DNA of 64,000 nt, from the NCBI GenBank assembly GCA_013204985.1, contig JABMLG010000002.1:620001-684000 (forward strand), written 5' to 3'. Every line of letters starts with the position of its first letter. Position 1 is the first letter of the stretch. Made by a program: the position numbers and the translations under genes. A model generated the notes under the pieces. It was not told the origin of the DNA, did no database searches, and saw only the letters and a program-made list of their open reading frames with translations. This DNA is from Microbacteriaceae bacterium VKM Ac-2855. GTDB lineage: Bacteria > Actinomycetota > Actinomycetes > Actinomycetales > Microbacteriaceae. This document shows positions 1-8,309 of the stretch, piece by piece.

Positions 1-184
1 GGCCGGGTTTGTGCGCGTCCGCGCCAGTCTTCCTCCGGCGAGGTCGGATGCCCGGTGAAGTACTGCAGGCCGGGATCGTCGGCACGTGCCCGATTCTTCC
101 TCCGGCGAGGACAAACGGCCCCGGCGAGGCACGTCGGGCCAGGATCGTCCGCGTCCGCGCCGTTCTCCCTCCGGTGAGGACCAA
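1..184. repeat. Imperfect ~67-bp tandem repeats downstream of the DsbA-like gene
   Basis: No gene is visible here. Three diverged copies of a unit of about 67-69 bp lie head to tail. The best conserved core, TCTTCCTCCGGCGAGG, is at 28-43, 95-110 and, as TCTCCCTCCGGTGAGG, 164-179. Each copy also has a GGCC(G/A)GGATCGTC-like segment, and two copies share GCGTCCGCGCC. The first copy touches the window edge, so the array may continue to the left. The array sits just past the stop codon of the leftward gene at 185-1096. Its function is unknown. Confidence 0.55.
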
Positions 185-1096
185 TCAACCGGCCGGGGTG
201 GCCGACGGCGTCGGCGTGCTCGCCTCAGCCTCCAGGGTGTCGCTGATGAACTGTACGAAGGCGTCGGCGTCGTCGTTCGCGCCGGTGTACTCCTGGCCGT
301 TCACCAGGACGGTCGGCGTGCCGGTCAGCGCGGCGATGGCGGAGTTCGCGAGCGGACCGGTGGTGGCGCGCTCGGTCGCATCCGAGACCCAGGTGCGGAA
401 CTCACCGCTGGTGATGCACGCGAGCACGTCCTCGTCCGTGACGCCCGCGCCCGTCACGAGCGCGCGCAGCGCGTCGTCGTCCAGGGCCGACGTGCCCTCC
501 TCCGGTTGCTGGGCGAACAGCGCCTCGTGCACGGCGAGGAAGTCGTCAGGGTCGTAGCTCGCCACGCACGCGGCGGCGTTCGCTGCCCGGCTGGAGTAGG
601 CGGTGCCCTGCGAGGCGGAGTCGAGGATCGCGATCGGATGGATCTCGAGGGTGATGTAGCCGGCCTTCACCCACTCCTGCAGCTGAGTCATATTGGTCGA
701 CTCGAAGGTGCCGCAGTTCGGGCAGAGGTAGTCGACGTAGAGATCGATCGTGGCGACGCCCTTCGCCCGTATCGCGTTCTCGTCCGTCGCGATCGGTGAT
801 CCGCCCGGCTGGATCGCCGCGGTCGTGCTGGCGGTCACTGTGGATCCGTCGCCTGTCAGAACGATGCCGTCGCTGGCCATGTTCGCCGGTCCGATGCTGG
901 CTGCCCGCTGTTGTCCGATCAGCTGACCGGCCACGACCCCCGCGACCACCAGAACCACCACGATCGAGCCGATCTGCAGGAGCAGACGTTTGCGGTGCCG
1001 CGCGCGGCGATCACGTTCGTGCCGTTCCCGTGCCTCGATCCGCGCGAGCTCTTGGCGTTCGCGCTTGGTCGGGTTCTTCATGCCGCTCGATGCCAC
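185..1096 (-). CDS. Membrane-anchored DsbA-like thioredoxin-fold protein
   Basis: A 303-residue protein with a very basic N-terminal tail, one membrane segment at about residues 38-60, and an extracytoplasmic thioredoxin-like domain. The active-site motif is C125-P-N-C128, and a TGTPTVLVNG segment near the C-terminus carries the cis-proline expected in DsbA and DsbG folds. The family makes or isomerises disulfides in exported proteins. The C-terminal tail is Thr/Pro rich. The GTG start at 1096 is preceded 6 bases upstream by a TAGCCT box, which suggests a leaderless start. An internal ATG at 1081 is an alternative. Confidence 0.85.
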   Translation of the reverse strand: MASSGMKNPTKRERQELARIEARERHERDRRARHRKRLLLQIGSIVVVLVVAGVVAGQLIGQQRAASIGPANMASDGIVLTGDGSTVTASTTAAIQPGGSPIATDENAIRAKGVATIDLYVDYLCPNCGTFESTNMTQLQEWVKAGYITLEIHPIAILDSASQGTAYSSRAANAAACVASYDPDDFLAVHEALFAQQPEEGTSALDDDALRALVTGAGVTDEDVLACITSGEFRTWVSDATERATTGPLANSAIAALTGTPTVLVNGQEYTGANDDADAFVQFISDTLEAEASTPTPSATPAG

Positions 1097-1102
1097 CCGG
1101 CG

Positions 1103-1108
1103 AGGCTA
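1103..1108 (-). promoter_or_regulatory. Candidate -10 box for leaderless DsbA-like gene
   Basis: TAGCCT on the minus strand ends 6 bases before the GTG at 1096. Transcription would begin at the start codon. No clear -35 hexamer is visible. Confidence 0.4.
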
Positions 1109-1315
1109 GTGTCGGCGCTTCTGCATCGGCAAAGAGTCCGCTCTTCGACTGCTGGCAGCCGGATGAGCGGCCCACGAGGTTCATCGGAGCGCCTCATCAT
1201 CGGGGCGCTCCCCGATGCCGTGATGAACCTGTGCGGACTACCATGAGTCGCACAGGCGAACACGTACTTCGATCCGAGGATGCGCGGGGTCGCCGGCACG
1301 AAACGGAGCCGTTCC

Positions 1316-1804
1316 ATGCGCACCATCCGCTCGCTTCCCGCCGCCGTGGCCATCGCGGCCGTGTTGACCATCGGTCTCTCGGGGTGCTTCGCCAACCCGG
1401 TCGAGCAACTCGTTCAGAACGGCGTGCAGGACGCGGTCGAAGGCGCCGTCGAGGGCGCTACGGGCACACAGGTCGACCTCGGCAGTGGGGGCGAATTGCC
1501 CGAAGGATTCCCGAAGGACGCCGTCCCCCTCGTCGAGGGTGAGATCGTGTACGCGGGCGGCGTCGGCACGGACGGCGGGCAAGCGTGGGCCGTGATGATC
1601 AAGGTCGCCGATCGCGACGCCGCCTACGCCGATCTGAAGCAGCGGCTGACGGATGCGGGCTTCAGCGTGAGCATGGAGTCGAACACCGAAGGCGGCGCTT
1701 TCGCCATCTTCGCGAACGACGCCTACACGGTGCAGGCCACGGTGGGCGAGAGCGGTGCCGACGGCGTCGTCGCGCAGTATGCCGTGGCGGCGACCACGCC
1801 GTGA
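1316..1804 (+). CDS. Putative secreted lipoprotein, function unknown
   Basis: A 162-residue protein with a lipoprotein signal peptide: Arg at positions 2 and 5, a hydrophobic stretch, and lipobox L-S-G-C with the lipidated cysteine at about residue 24. The mature part begins acidic and Gly/Val rich and then forms a compact domain that I do not assign to a family. I chose the ATG at 1316 because the signal peptide begins there and ACGGAG lies just upstream. The longer frame from 1280 would place charged residues before the signal. It converges on efeB with only 7 bases between the stops. Confidence 0.75.
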   Translation: MRTIRSLPAAVAIAAVLTIGLSGCFANPVEQLVQNGVQDAVEGAVEGATGTQVDLGSGGELPEGFPKDAVPLVEGEIVYAGGVGTDGGQAWAVMIKVADRDAAYADLKQRLTDAGFSVSMESNTEGGAFAIFANDAYTVQATVGESGADGVVAQYAVAATTP

Positions 1805-1811
1805 CGGGTCG

Positions 1812-3128
1812 TCAGGCGAAGAGACCCGACCCGACGTAGTCCTCGCCGCCGGATGCGCCCGGCGGCACCGCGAAGATCGCGGAGCCGACGTGCTTGATGT
1901 ACTCGTTCAACGCGTCCGTGGCCAGCGAGCGCTGGACATCGACGAACTGCTGCGGTGAGCGTTGGAACGACAGGAAGAAGAGCCCCGCATTCAGGCGGCC
2001 GAGTTCGTCGTTGCCGTCGACGAAGTTGTAGCCTCGGCGGAGCAGTCGCGCCCCACCGTTCACGCTCGGATGCGCCAGGCGGACGTGCGATTCCCGGTCG
2101 ATGAGCGGAGCGTCCGTGGCCCCCGTCTTCTCGAAATCGGGCTCTGTGAACTCGGTGCCGCCCGAGAGCGGTGCGCCGCTGCCTTTGCTGCGGCCGATCA
2201 CGCGTTCCTGCTCGCCCAGTTGCGAGCGATCCCACGTCTCGATGATCATCCGGATCTTGCGCGCCACGAGGTAGCTGCCGCCGGCGAACCAGCTCGCATC
2301 GTCCTCGGGAACCCAGACGAACTCATCGACCGAGGCGGTCTCCTCGAGTTTGATGTTCGCCGTGCCGTCCTTGAAGCCGAAGAGGTTGCGTGGCGTCGCT
2401 TGAGCCGTGGAGGTCGACGACGTACGTCCGAAACCGAGCTGCGACCAGCGGATGGACGCGCGTCCGAACGCGATCCGACTGAGATTGCGGATCGCGTGCA
2501 CCGCGACCTGCGGATCATCGGCGCAGGCTTGGATGCAGAGGTCTCCGCCTGACTGCGCGGGCACGATCGCGTCGCCGGCGAAGCGGGGAAGGGCGGCGAG
2601 CTCGCTCGGCAGGCGGTCGGCGATGCCGAAGCGGTCGGAGCCGTCGGCGGTGCTGAACAGGCTCGGACCGAACCCGAAGGTGATGGTGAGTCCGCTGGCG
2701 GGTAGACCGAGCGCCTCACCGGTGTCATCCGGCGGAGCGGTGTCGGCGCCGCCGACGGCGCCGGCCTCGCTGACGTCGAGCCCCTGGGTCATCCGCGCTG
2801 CGGCGAACGTCCAGTCCTGCAGCATCTCGATCAGCTCTTCGCGGGTGGTTCGTGACGACATGTCGTAGGCCGCGAAATGCAGGCGGTCCTGCGCCGGTGT
2901 GGTGATCCCCGACTGGTGCGCCCCGTAGAACGGGAAGGTGCCGTCGTCTCCCGTGGCGGATGCGGAGTTCGCGGATGAGACGGCGAGCGTGCCACCGATG
3001 CCGGCGGCGAGGCCGGCCGTTCCCGCTGAGACGAGCCCGATGAGTCCACGCCGCGAGAGCCGTCGCGCGGTGCGCAGCTCCAGGCTCTCGTCAGCCGCCG
3101 GCTCGGCGGGGTCCTGTGTCTCGGGCAT
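1812..3128 (-). CDS. efeB: Deferrochelatase/Dyp-type heme peroxidase EfeB
   Basis: 438 residues. A twin-arginine signal (S25-R-R-G-L-I followed by a small hydrophobic stretch) predicts Tat export, consistent with a folded heme protein. The G-F-K-D-G segment matches the GXXDG heme-pocket motif of DyP peroxidases. EfeB partners EfeU and EfeO in iron uptake and may draw iron from heme. It is the third gene of an efeU-efeO-efeB set, separated from efeO by 78 bp that contain a strong hairpin (3153-3195), so its dosage could differ from efeUO. Confidence 0.95.
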   Translation of the reverse strand: MPETQDPAEPAADESLELRTARRLSRRGLIGLVSAGTAGLAAGIGGTLAVSSANSASATGDDGTFPFYGAHQSGITTPAQDRLHFAAYDMSSRTTREELIEMLQDWTFAAARMTQGLDVSEAGAVGGADTAPPDDTGEALGLPASGLTITFGFGPSLFSTADGSDRFGIADRLPSELAALPRFAGDAIVPAQSGGDLCIQACADDPQVAVHAIRNLSRIAFGRASIRWSQLGFGRTSSTSTAQATPRNLFGFKDGTANIKLEETASVDEFVWVPEDDASWFAGGSYLVARKIRMIIETWDRSQLGEQERVIGRSKGSGAPLSGGTEFTEPDFEKTGATDAPLIDRESHVRLAHPSVNGGARLLRRGYNFVDGNDELGRLNAGLFFLSFQRSPQQFVDVQRSLATDALNEYIKHVGSAIFAVPPGASGGEDYVGSGLFA

Positions 3129-3152
3129 GATCTCGATGCTAAGGGCTCGAAA

Positions 3153-3195
3153 GGGTTGTCACCTCGTCAGTGATCCATCGACGAAGTGACAACCC
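3153..3195. promoter_or_regulatory. Intergenic hairpin between efeO and efeB
   Basis: Perfect 10-bp arms GGGTTGTCAC and GTGACAACCC enclose a second 5-bp stem, TCGTC/GACGA. The structure occupies almost the whole efeO-efeB spacer and has no long T run. It may act as an mRNA processing, stability or partial termination element that separates efeB expression from efeUO. Confidence 0.6.
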
Positions 3196-3206
3196 GTCGA
3201 TCGCCT

Positions 3207-4433
3207 CTACTCCGCGGCCTCCTCGACGCCGAGCACGGTGTGCGTCAGCTGCGAGAGCGGCTCGGCGAGCGAATTGACGCCGTCGGAGAGTTCTTTCTTC
3301 TGATCATCGGTGAGCGTGTTGTAGGCCACGAAGCCCGAATCGATGCTGCCGTACTGCGCGAGGAGCGCGTCGAGAGCCGTGAATTCGTCGGAGATATCGG
3401 CGACGAGTGCGGCACCGTCATCGCCCTTCGCCGTCGCGATCGCCTCGACATTGCCGAACGCCACCTCCGCGCCCTGCACGTTCGCAGCGAAGTCGGTGAG
3501 GTCGGTGCTCGACCACCAATCCTCCTCGCCGGTGATCTTGCCGGCAGCCACCTCGTCGAGCAGACCGATCGCACCGTTGGAGATGTCGCCGAGGGTCACC
3601 TCGAAATCGGAGGCGTACACGAGGTCGTACAGGCTCTGCATGTCGCTGACCAGCTGGTCGCCGAAGACCTTGCGCTGCTCGACTGTCGACGGTGCCCAAT
3701 TCAGATAGGCGCTGGTGCCGTCCGAGTTCAGGGCGTCCGCGGCCGGGATCCAGAGGTCCTTCTCGATGCGGTGGAACCCGGTCCAGTCCAGCCCCTCGGC
3801 CACGGCGTCGACCTCGCGGTAGTCGATCTTCGGGTCGAGGTCGCCGAACGCCTCCGCGGTCGGCTCGATCCGCTCGTAGTAGACGCGGGTGGACGCGAAG
3901 AGGCTGCGCGCGGTCTCGTCGTCGCCGCTCTCGTAGGCGTCGACGAAGGCCTGGACGGCGGGAAGCAGCTCGCCGGCCTGCGACTTCACGTAGGCGATGT
4001 AGTTGCTGACGGCCAGATCGGTCGCCGCCTGCTCATCCGCCGACTGCGTCGTGGCCTCGCCCGTGACCGTGAACTCGGCGAGCCCGATCGGAGCGCCGAC
4101 CTGCTGGAACTTGCAGGCGGTGTAGTAGGTGCCCGGCTCGAGCTGCGCGACGTACGAGACGCTCTGGCCGGGAGTGACGTTCTCCTTCTCACCCACGATC
4201 CGGAGTTTGTCGTCGGCGAGGATCTCGAATTCGTTCACGTCGGATCCGCTGTTCGCGAGCGAGAACGTGACGGCGCCGGACTCGGCGGTCGCGGCCGAGA
4301 CGGTGCAGCTGTCGTCGGCGATCGCGACGTCGAGGGACGCGCTCGAGGAGGCCGCGTTGTTGGGCACGCAGCCGGTGAGGATGAGGGCGAGGGCACCGGC
4401 GCCGAGGGCGCCGGAGAGCAGTCGCTGATGCAT
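3207..4433 (-). CDS. efeO: Iron uptake lipoprotein EfeO (cupredoxin plus M75 domain)
   Basis: 408 residues. The signal ends in lipobox L-T-G-C with Cys about residue 22, so the protein should be anchored on the outer face of the membrane. The N-terminal part (about 30-130) looks like the EfeO cupredoxin domain. The rest matches the M75 imelysin-like domain, with the H-x-x-E metal motif in FHRIEKDLW. It delivers ferric or ferrous iron to the EfeU permease. It lies 42 bp downstream of efeU, consistent with one operon. Confidence 0.94.
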   Translation of the reverse strand: MHQRLLSGALGAGALALILTGCVPNNAASSSASLDVAIADDSCTVSAATAESGAVTFSLANSGSDVNEFEILADDKLRIVGEKENVTPGQSVSYVAQLEPGTYYTACKFQQVGAPIGLAEFTVTGEATTQSADEQAATDLAVSNYIAYVKSQAGELLPAVQAFVDAYESGDDETARSLFASTRVYYERIEPTAEAFGDLDPKIDYREVDAVAEGLDWTGFHRIEKDLWIPAADALNSDGTSAYLNWAPSTVEQRKVFGDQLVSDMQSLYDLVYASDFEVTLGDISNGAIGLLDEVAAGKITGEEDWWSSTDLTDFAANVQGAEVAFGNVEAIATAKGDDGAALVADISDEFTALDALLAQYGSIDSGFVAYNTLTDDQKKELSDGVNSLAEPLSQLTHTVLGVEEAAE

Positions 4434-4475
4434 GGAGGTCTCCTGGTGTCGGTGCTGTGGAAGAGGATGAGGGGC

Positions 4476-5306
4476 TCAGGACGCAGCGGATGCGGCGACC
4501 GGAGCGATGCGGCCGGGGGAGCGGACCTGGCGGACGAACAGTGCCCCCACGATCACGAGGTAGGCGAGCCAGGCGAAGAACTGCGCGGCCGTCGGTTCCG
4601 GCGTGAAGTTGAAGACGCCGCCGAGCAACGCGACGAGCCAGCTCGGCAACCCGCCCATGCTGAACAGCGGGGTGCCGATGCCGGGGATCACGCCCGCCTC
4701 CTGCAGATCGTGGATGCCGTAGGCGAGCACTCCGGCCACGACGACGATCAGGAAACCGCCCGTCCAGGTGAAGAATCGGGCGAGGTCGATCCGCACGAAG
4801 CCGCGATAGATCAGGAAGGCGATCACGACGGAGGTGAGGATGCCGAGCGTCGCACCGAGGGTGCCCAGGGCCGCGTTCCCGGTCGACGTGACCGTCGCCC
4901 ACACGAAGAGCGCCGTCTCGATCCCCTCGCGGCCGACACTGATGAAACCGAGCGCGACGATGCCGAGAGCCGAGCCGGTGACCACGGCGTCGAGCTTCGA
5001 CTGCAGGTCGTGCTTCAGGCTCTTCGCGTTCGAACCCATCCAGAAGATCATCCAGGTCACCATCGCCGCCGCGACGATCGAGAGCCCCCCGCCGATGATC
5101 TCCTGGGCCTGGAAGCTCAGACCGTAGGGACCCCAGGTGAGGATCGCGCCGATCCCGAGCGAGAGGACGATCGCCGCTGCGATACCGAGCCGGAGTCGAG
5201 GCAGCACGTCGCGCCGCCCGATCTTGGTGAGGTAGGCGATGAGGATGCCGACCACGAGTCCGGCTTCGAGGCCTTCGCGGAGGCCGATGAGGTAGTTTGC
5301 GAGCAC
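4476..5306 (-). CDS. efeU: FTR1-family iron permease EfeU
   Basis: 276 residues with about seven hydrophobic segments. It carries the two R-E-x-x-E iron-binding motifs of FTR1/EfeU permeases: R10-E-G-L-E in the first helix and R-E-G-I-E in a later helix. It moves iron across the cytoplasmic membrane together with EfeO and EfeB. The GTG at 5306 places REGLE at the usual distance from the N-terminus. A candidate iron-regulator box lies about 65 bp upstream. Confidence 0.95.
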   Translation of the reverse strand: MLANYLIGLREGLEAGLVVGILIAYLTKIGRRDVLPRLRLGIAAAIVLSLGIGAILTWGPYGLSFQAQEIIGGGLSIVAAAMVTWMIFWMGSNAKSLKHDLQSKLDAVVTGSALGIVALGFISVGREGIETALFVWATVTSTGNAALGTLGATLGILTSVVIAFLIYRGFVRIDLARFFTWTGGFLIVVVAGVLAYGIHDLQEAGVIPGIGTPLFSMGGLPSWLVALLGGVFNFTPEPTAAQFFAWLAYLVIVGALFVRQVRSPGRIAPVAASAAS

Positions 5307-5371
5307 GCGTAATCTCTGACGTCGATCGAGGAGACGGCCGCCCGGTCGACATGAACTCCCGCGGACGCATT

Positions 5372-5389
5372 GGTAAGCCTTGCCTTACC
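5372..5389. promoter_or_regulatory. Candidate DtxR/IdeR-type iron box upstream of efeU
   Basis: GGTAAGCCTTGCCTTACC has 6-bp inverted arms (GGTAAG/CTTACC) around a 6-bp centre and resembles the paired-TTACC pattern of DtxR/IdeR operators. It lies between divergent efeU and mshB, about 65 bp before the efeU start. Iron-dependent repression of efeUOB is an inference. Confidence 0.5.
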
Positions 5390-5451
5390 CGAAGCGACTC
5401 TAGTGCGGCGTCCGCGAGAGTGTCCAGCGCGTTCAGCCCAAGGAACGAAAC

Positions 5452-6663
5452 GTGAACGAATCTTCAGCAACCGGCGATCGCGTGGTCGCGGTGCACGCGC
5501 ATCCGGATGACGAGACGCTCACCATGGGTGGCACCCTCGCGCGTCTCGCCGCGAGCGGGTCGGTGGTTCTGGTGACCGCGACGCGTGGCGAGCTGGGTGA
5601 GGTGATCCCTCCCGAACTCGCAGGATTGGAGGGCTCGGACGAGCTCGGTCCCCACCGCGTCGACGAGCTCGCCGCCGCGATGCGCGCTCTCGGGGTGAAG
5701 GATCACCGCTTCCTCGGCGCCGCCGGTGCTCGAAGCGGAGGCGTCGAGGCTCGGATCTACCGCGACTCCGGGATGCAGTGGGCGGTCGACACCCACACCG
5801 GTGCCCGGCATCCCGAGCCGTTGCAGCCGATCGCTGCCGACAGCCTCTGCGCCGCGCCGCTCGAAGAGGCCGTCGCCGACCTGGTCGAGGTGCTGGAGGA
5901 TGTCGATGCGACCAGCGTGGTGTCGTACGACGCCGACGGTGGCTACGGTCATCCCGACCACATTCGCACGGCACAGATCGCGGCGACCGCTGCGGCGCTG
6001 CTGCGGCTGCCGTACTTCGAGATCGTGCCGTCGGGTGCGCCGGATTCGTCGGACGACGTCGTGATCGAACTGGACGACGCGGAGTTCGCTCGGAAAAGGT
6101 CGGCGCTGCGTGCGTACCGTACCCAGGTGGTCGTCGACGGCGAGACGTCGCGGCTCTCGAGCGGGGATCCGACGCGGATCCCGCGCACGGAGCGCTTCCG
6201 CGCGGTGCCGATCGCTCAGCCGAGGCTCATTCCGGAGGACGACCCGCCCACCCCGGTGACCCGCGTGGTCTCCGGGGTGCTGTCGGTCGCGATCGGCGTC
6301 CTGGTGGGGGCGATCACGACCGTCGCGCACCAGTCGACCTGGACCGTCGGATCCGTCACCCTTCCGCTCGGACTCGCTGCGAGCGTTCTGACGGTGCTCG
6401 CCCTGCTGCTCGGTCTGCGTCTCGTGATGTACGACCGCTTCGTGGCGTTCTGCACCGCCATGGGGCTGCTCGCCTCGATCGGCGTGCTCGCGTTGCGGAG
6501 CACCGGCGGCTCCGTTCTGGTTCCGGCGAACACGGCGGGTGTCGTCTGGACCTTCGCTCCGGCGCTGATCGCCCTCGTCGTCATCGCCTGGCCACGCGTC
6601 GGTGCCGCCGGTCGGCGCAGCGCCGAGTCGGCCGGTGCCGACGCCGTACGATGGAAGCCGTGA
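5452..6663 (+). CDS. mshB: MshB-like GlcNAc-inositol deacetylase fused to a membrane domain
   Basis: 403 residues. Residues 1-270 are a PIG-L/LmbE deacetylase with zinc motif H17-P-D-D-E, a T-R-G-E segment, and a later H-P-D-H. Together with YRDSGM these fit MshB, which deacetylates GlcNAc-inositol in mycothiol biosynthesis. The C-terminal 130 residues carry about four hydrophobic helices not found in classical MshB. The GTG start follows AAGGA. A PIG-L deacetylase acting on another substrate is possible, but a mycoredoxin-like gene in the same window supports mycothiol use. Confidence 0.8.
   Translation: MNESSATGDRVVAVHAHPDDETLTMGGTLARLAASGSVVLVTATRGELGEVIPPELAGLEGSDELGPHRVDELAAAMRALGVKDHRFLGAAGARSGGVEARIYRDSGMQWAVDTHTGARHPEPLQPIAADSLCAAPLEEAVADLVEVLEDVDATSVVSYDADGGYGHPDHIRTAQIAATAAALLRLPYFEIVPSGAPDSSDDVVIELDDAEFARKRSALRAYRTQVVVDGETSRLSSGDPTRIPRTERFRAVPIAQPRLIPEDDPPTPVTRVVSGVLSVAIGVLVGAITTVAHQSTWTVGSVTLPLGLAASVLTVLALLLGLRLVMYDRFVAFCTAMGLLASIGVLALRSTGGSVLVPANTAGVVWTFAPALIALVVIAWPRVGAAGRRSAESAGADAVRWKP
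6647..6652 (+). promoter_or_regulatory. Candidate -10 box for fdxA
   Basis: TACGAT lies in the mshB 3' end, about 37 bases before the fdxA start, and leaves room for the GAAGGGA ribosome site at 6671-6677. Confidence 0.35.
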
Positions 6664-6688
6664 AGTTCATGAAGGGACGTCTCCGACC

Positions 6689-7015
6689 GTGACCTACGTC
6701 ATCGCGCTCCCGTGTGTGGATGTCAAAGACCGTGCGTGCATCGATGAATGCCCCGTCGACTGCATCTACGAAGGTGAGCGATCGCTCTACATCCATCCCG
6801 ACGAATGCGTCGACTGCGGCGCCTGCGAGCCGGTCTGCCCGGTCGAGGCGATCTACTACGAAGACGATCTGCCCGAGGAATGGGCCGACTACTACAAGGC
6901 GAACGTCGAGTTCTTCGACGAGATCGGCTCGCCCGGCGGTGCCGCGAAAGTCGGCGTGATCGCCAAGGACCACCCGGTCGTCGCGGCGCTCCCGCCGCAG
7001 GGCGAGCACGCGTAA
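6689..7015 (+). CDS. fdxA: Seven-iron ferredoxin FdxA
   Basis: 108 residues. The N-terminal pattern (C-I-D-E-C-P-V-D-C) and the second cluster motif [12 protein letters not shown] are those of actinobacterial [3Fe-4S][4Fe-4S] ferredoxins, which carry electrons for P450s and other redox enzymes. I chose the GTG at 6689 because the conserved start ([10 protein letters not shown]) follows it and GAAGGGA lies about 11 bases upstream. An upstream in-frame start would add an unrelated tail. The dapC start follows 2 bases after its stop, so the two are co-transcribed. Confidence 0.93.
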   Translation: MTYVIALPCVDVKDRACIDECPVDCIYEGERSLYIHPDECVDCGACEPVCPVEAIYYEDDLPEEWADYYKANVEFFDEIGSPGGAAKVGVIAKDHPVVAALPPQGEHA

Positions 7016-7017
7016 CG

Positions 7018-8133
7018 ATGGCGCTCGGCACCCTTCCCGATTACCCGTGGGACCTGATGGGCCCCTACGCCGAGACGGCTCGTTCGCATCCTGACGGGAT
7101 CGTCGACCTCTCGATCGGGTCGCCCGTCGACGCGACGCCCGACATCATCCGCGATGCGCTCGCGGCGGCCACGGATGCGCACGCGTACCCGACGACGGTC
7201 GGCACACCGGCGCTGCGCGAGGCGATCGCGGCCTGGTTCGCGCGCCGTCGCGGCGTCCCCGGCCTGAGTGTGGACGAGGTGATGCCCACGATCGGTTCGA
7301 AGGAACTCGTGGCCTGGCTGCCGTTCCTCCTGGGACTGGGCGAGGGCGACGTCGTCGCGCATCCGGCGGCCGCCTACCCCACCTACGCCATGGGAGCGGC
7401 GATCGCGGGAGCGACCGCCCTCGCGGAAGACGATCCGGCCCGGTGGCCTGCGAACACGAAGCTGGTCTGGCTCAACTCGCCCGGCAACCCGGACGGCGCC
7501 GTTCTCGATGCCGAGCGGATGCGGGTCGCCGTCGAGCGCGCGCGCTCACTCGGTGCGGTCCTCGCGAGCGACGAGTGCTACGCCGAGCTGGGCTGGGAGG
7601 GCCGGTGGGCGCAGGAACGCGTTCCGAGCGTCCTCGATCCGCGCGTCGTCGGCGATGACCGTTCGGGTGTGCTCGCGGTGTACTCGCTCAGTAAACAGTC
7701 GAACCTCGCCGGTTACCGAGCGGCCTTCGCGGCCGGCGACGCCGATGTGATCGCGCGCATGGTGAACGTGCGCAAGCACGCCGGCATGATCCTCCCCGGC
7801 CCGCTGCAGACCGCGATGGTCACCGCGCTCGGCGACGACGAGCACGTCGCTCAGCAGAAGGAGCGCTACCGCGCTCGCCGCCAGGTGCTCAAGCCCGCGC
7901 TCGAAGCAGCCGGGTTCAGGATCGATCGCAGCGAGGCGGGTCTCTATCTCTGGGCGACGGAGGGCCGGGACGCGTGGGACTCCATCGCCAGGCTCGCCGA
8001 AGCGGGTATTCTCGCAGGCCCCGGGGTGTTCTACGGTGACGGGCACCCGCAGCACGTCCGACTCTCGCTCACGGCGAGCGACGAGCGGATCGCAGCGGCG
8101 GCGGCCCGACTGCTCGCCTTCCGACCCGCGTGA
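7018..8133 (+). CDS. dapC: Succinyldiaminopimelate aminotransferase DapC
   Basis: 371 residues, a fold-type I PLP aminotransferase. The Schiff-base lysine lies in S-L-S-K-Q-S-N, the N-S-P-G-N-P-D loop binds the cofactor, and an Arg near the C-terminus (HPQHVRLSL) should bind the substrate carboxylate. It converts N-succinyl-2-amino-6-oxopimelate to N-succinyl-L,L-DAP for lysine and peptidoglycan. The fdxA-dapC pairing is common in actinobacteria and supports this specificity. dapD and dapE lie 4-5 kb downstream. Confidence 0.92.
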   Translation: MALGTLPDYPWDLMGPYAETARSHPDGIVDLSIGSPVDATPDIIRDALAAATDAHAYPTTVGTPALREAIAAWFARRRGVPGLSVDEVMPTIGSKELVAWLPFLLGLGEGDVVAHPAAAYPTYAMGAAIAGATALAEDDPARWPANTKLVWLNSPGNPDGAVLDAERMRVAVERARSLGAVLASDECYAELGWEGRWAQERVPSVLDPRVVGDDRSGVLAVYSLSKQSNLAGYRAAFAAGDADVIARMVNVRKHAGMILPGPLQTAMVTALGDDEHVAQQKERYRARRQVLKPALEAAGFRIDRSEAGLYLWATEGRDAWDSIARLAEAGILAGPGVFYGDGHPQHVRLSLTASDERIAAAAARLLAFRPA

Positions 8134-8309
8134 ATCGAGCGCTCCTCCGATTCGGTGGAGATTCGCACAACCGATTGATGCCCCCGCTGGTGGATGTCAC
8201 AGTGTCGCTTTGCAACCCATAGGCTGTATGTGGTTCGGTCGACGTCGCCAGAGAACGGCGTAACTGAGACCGCGAAGTATTCGACCATCAGTGACTTCCA
8301 GGAGGCGTT

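Noticed and set aside
3186-5312. A 708-residue plus-strand frame
   Set aside because: It is antisense to efeO and efeU and has no recognisable domain.
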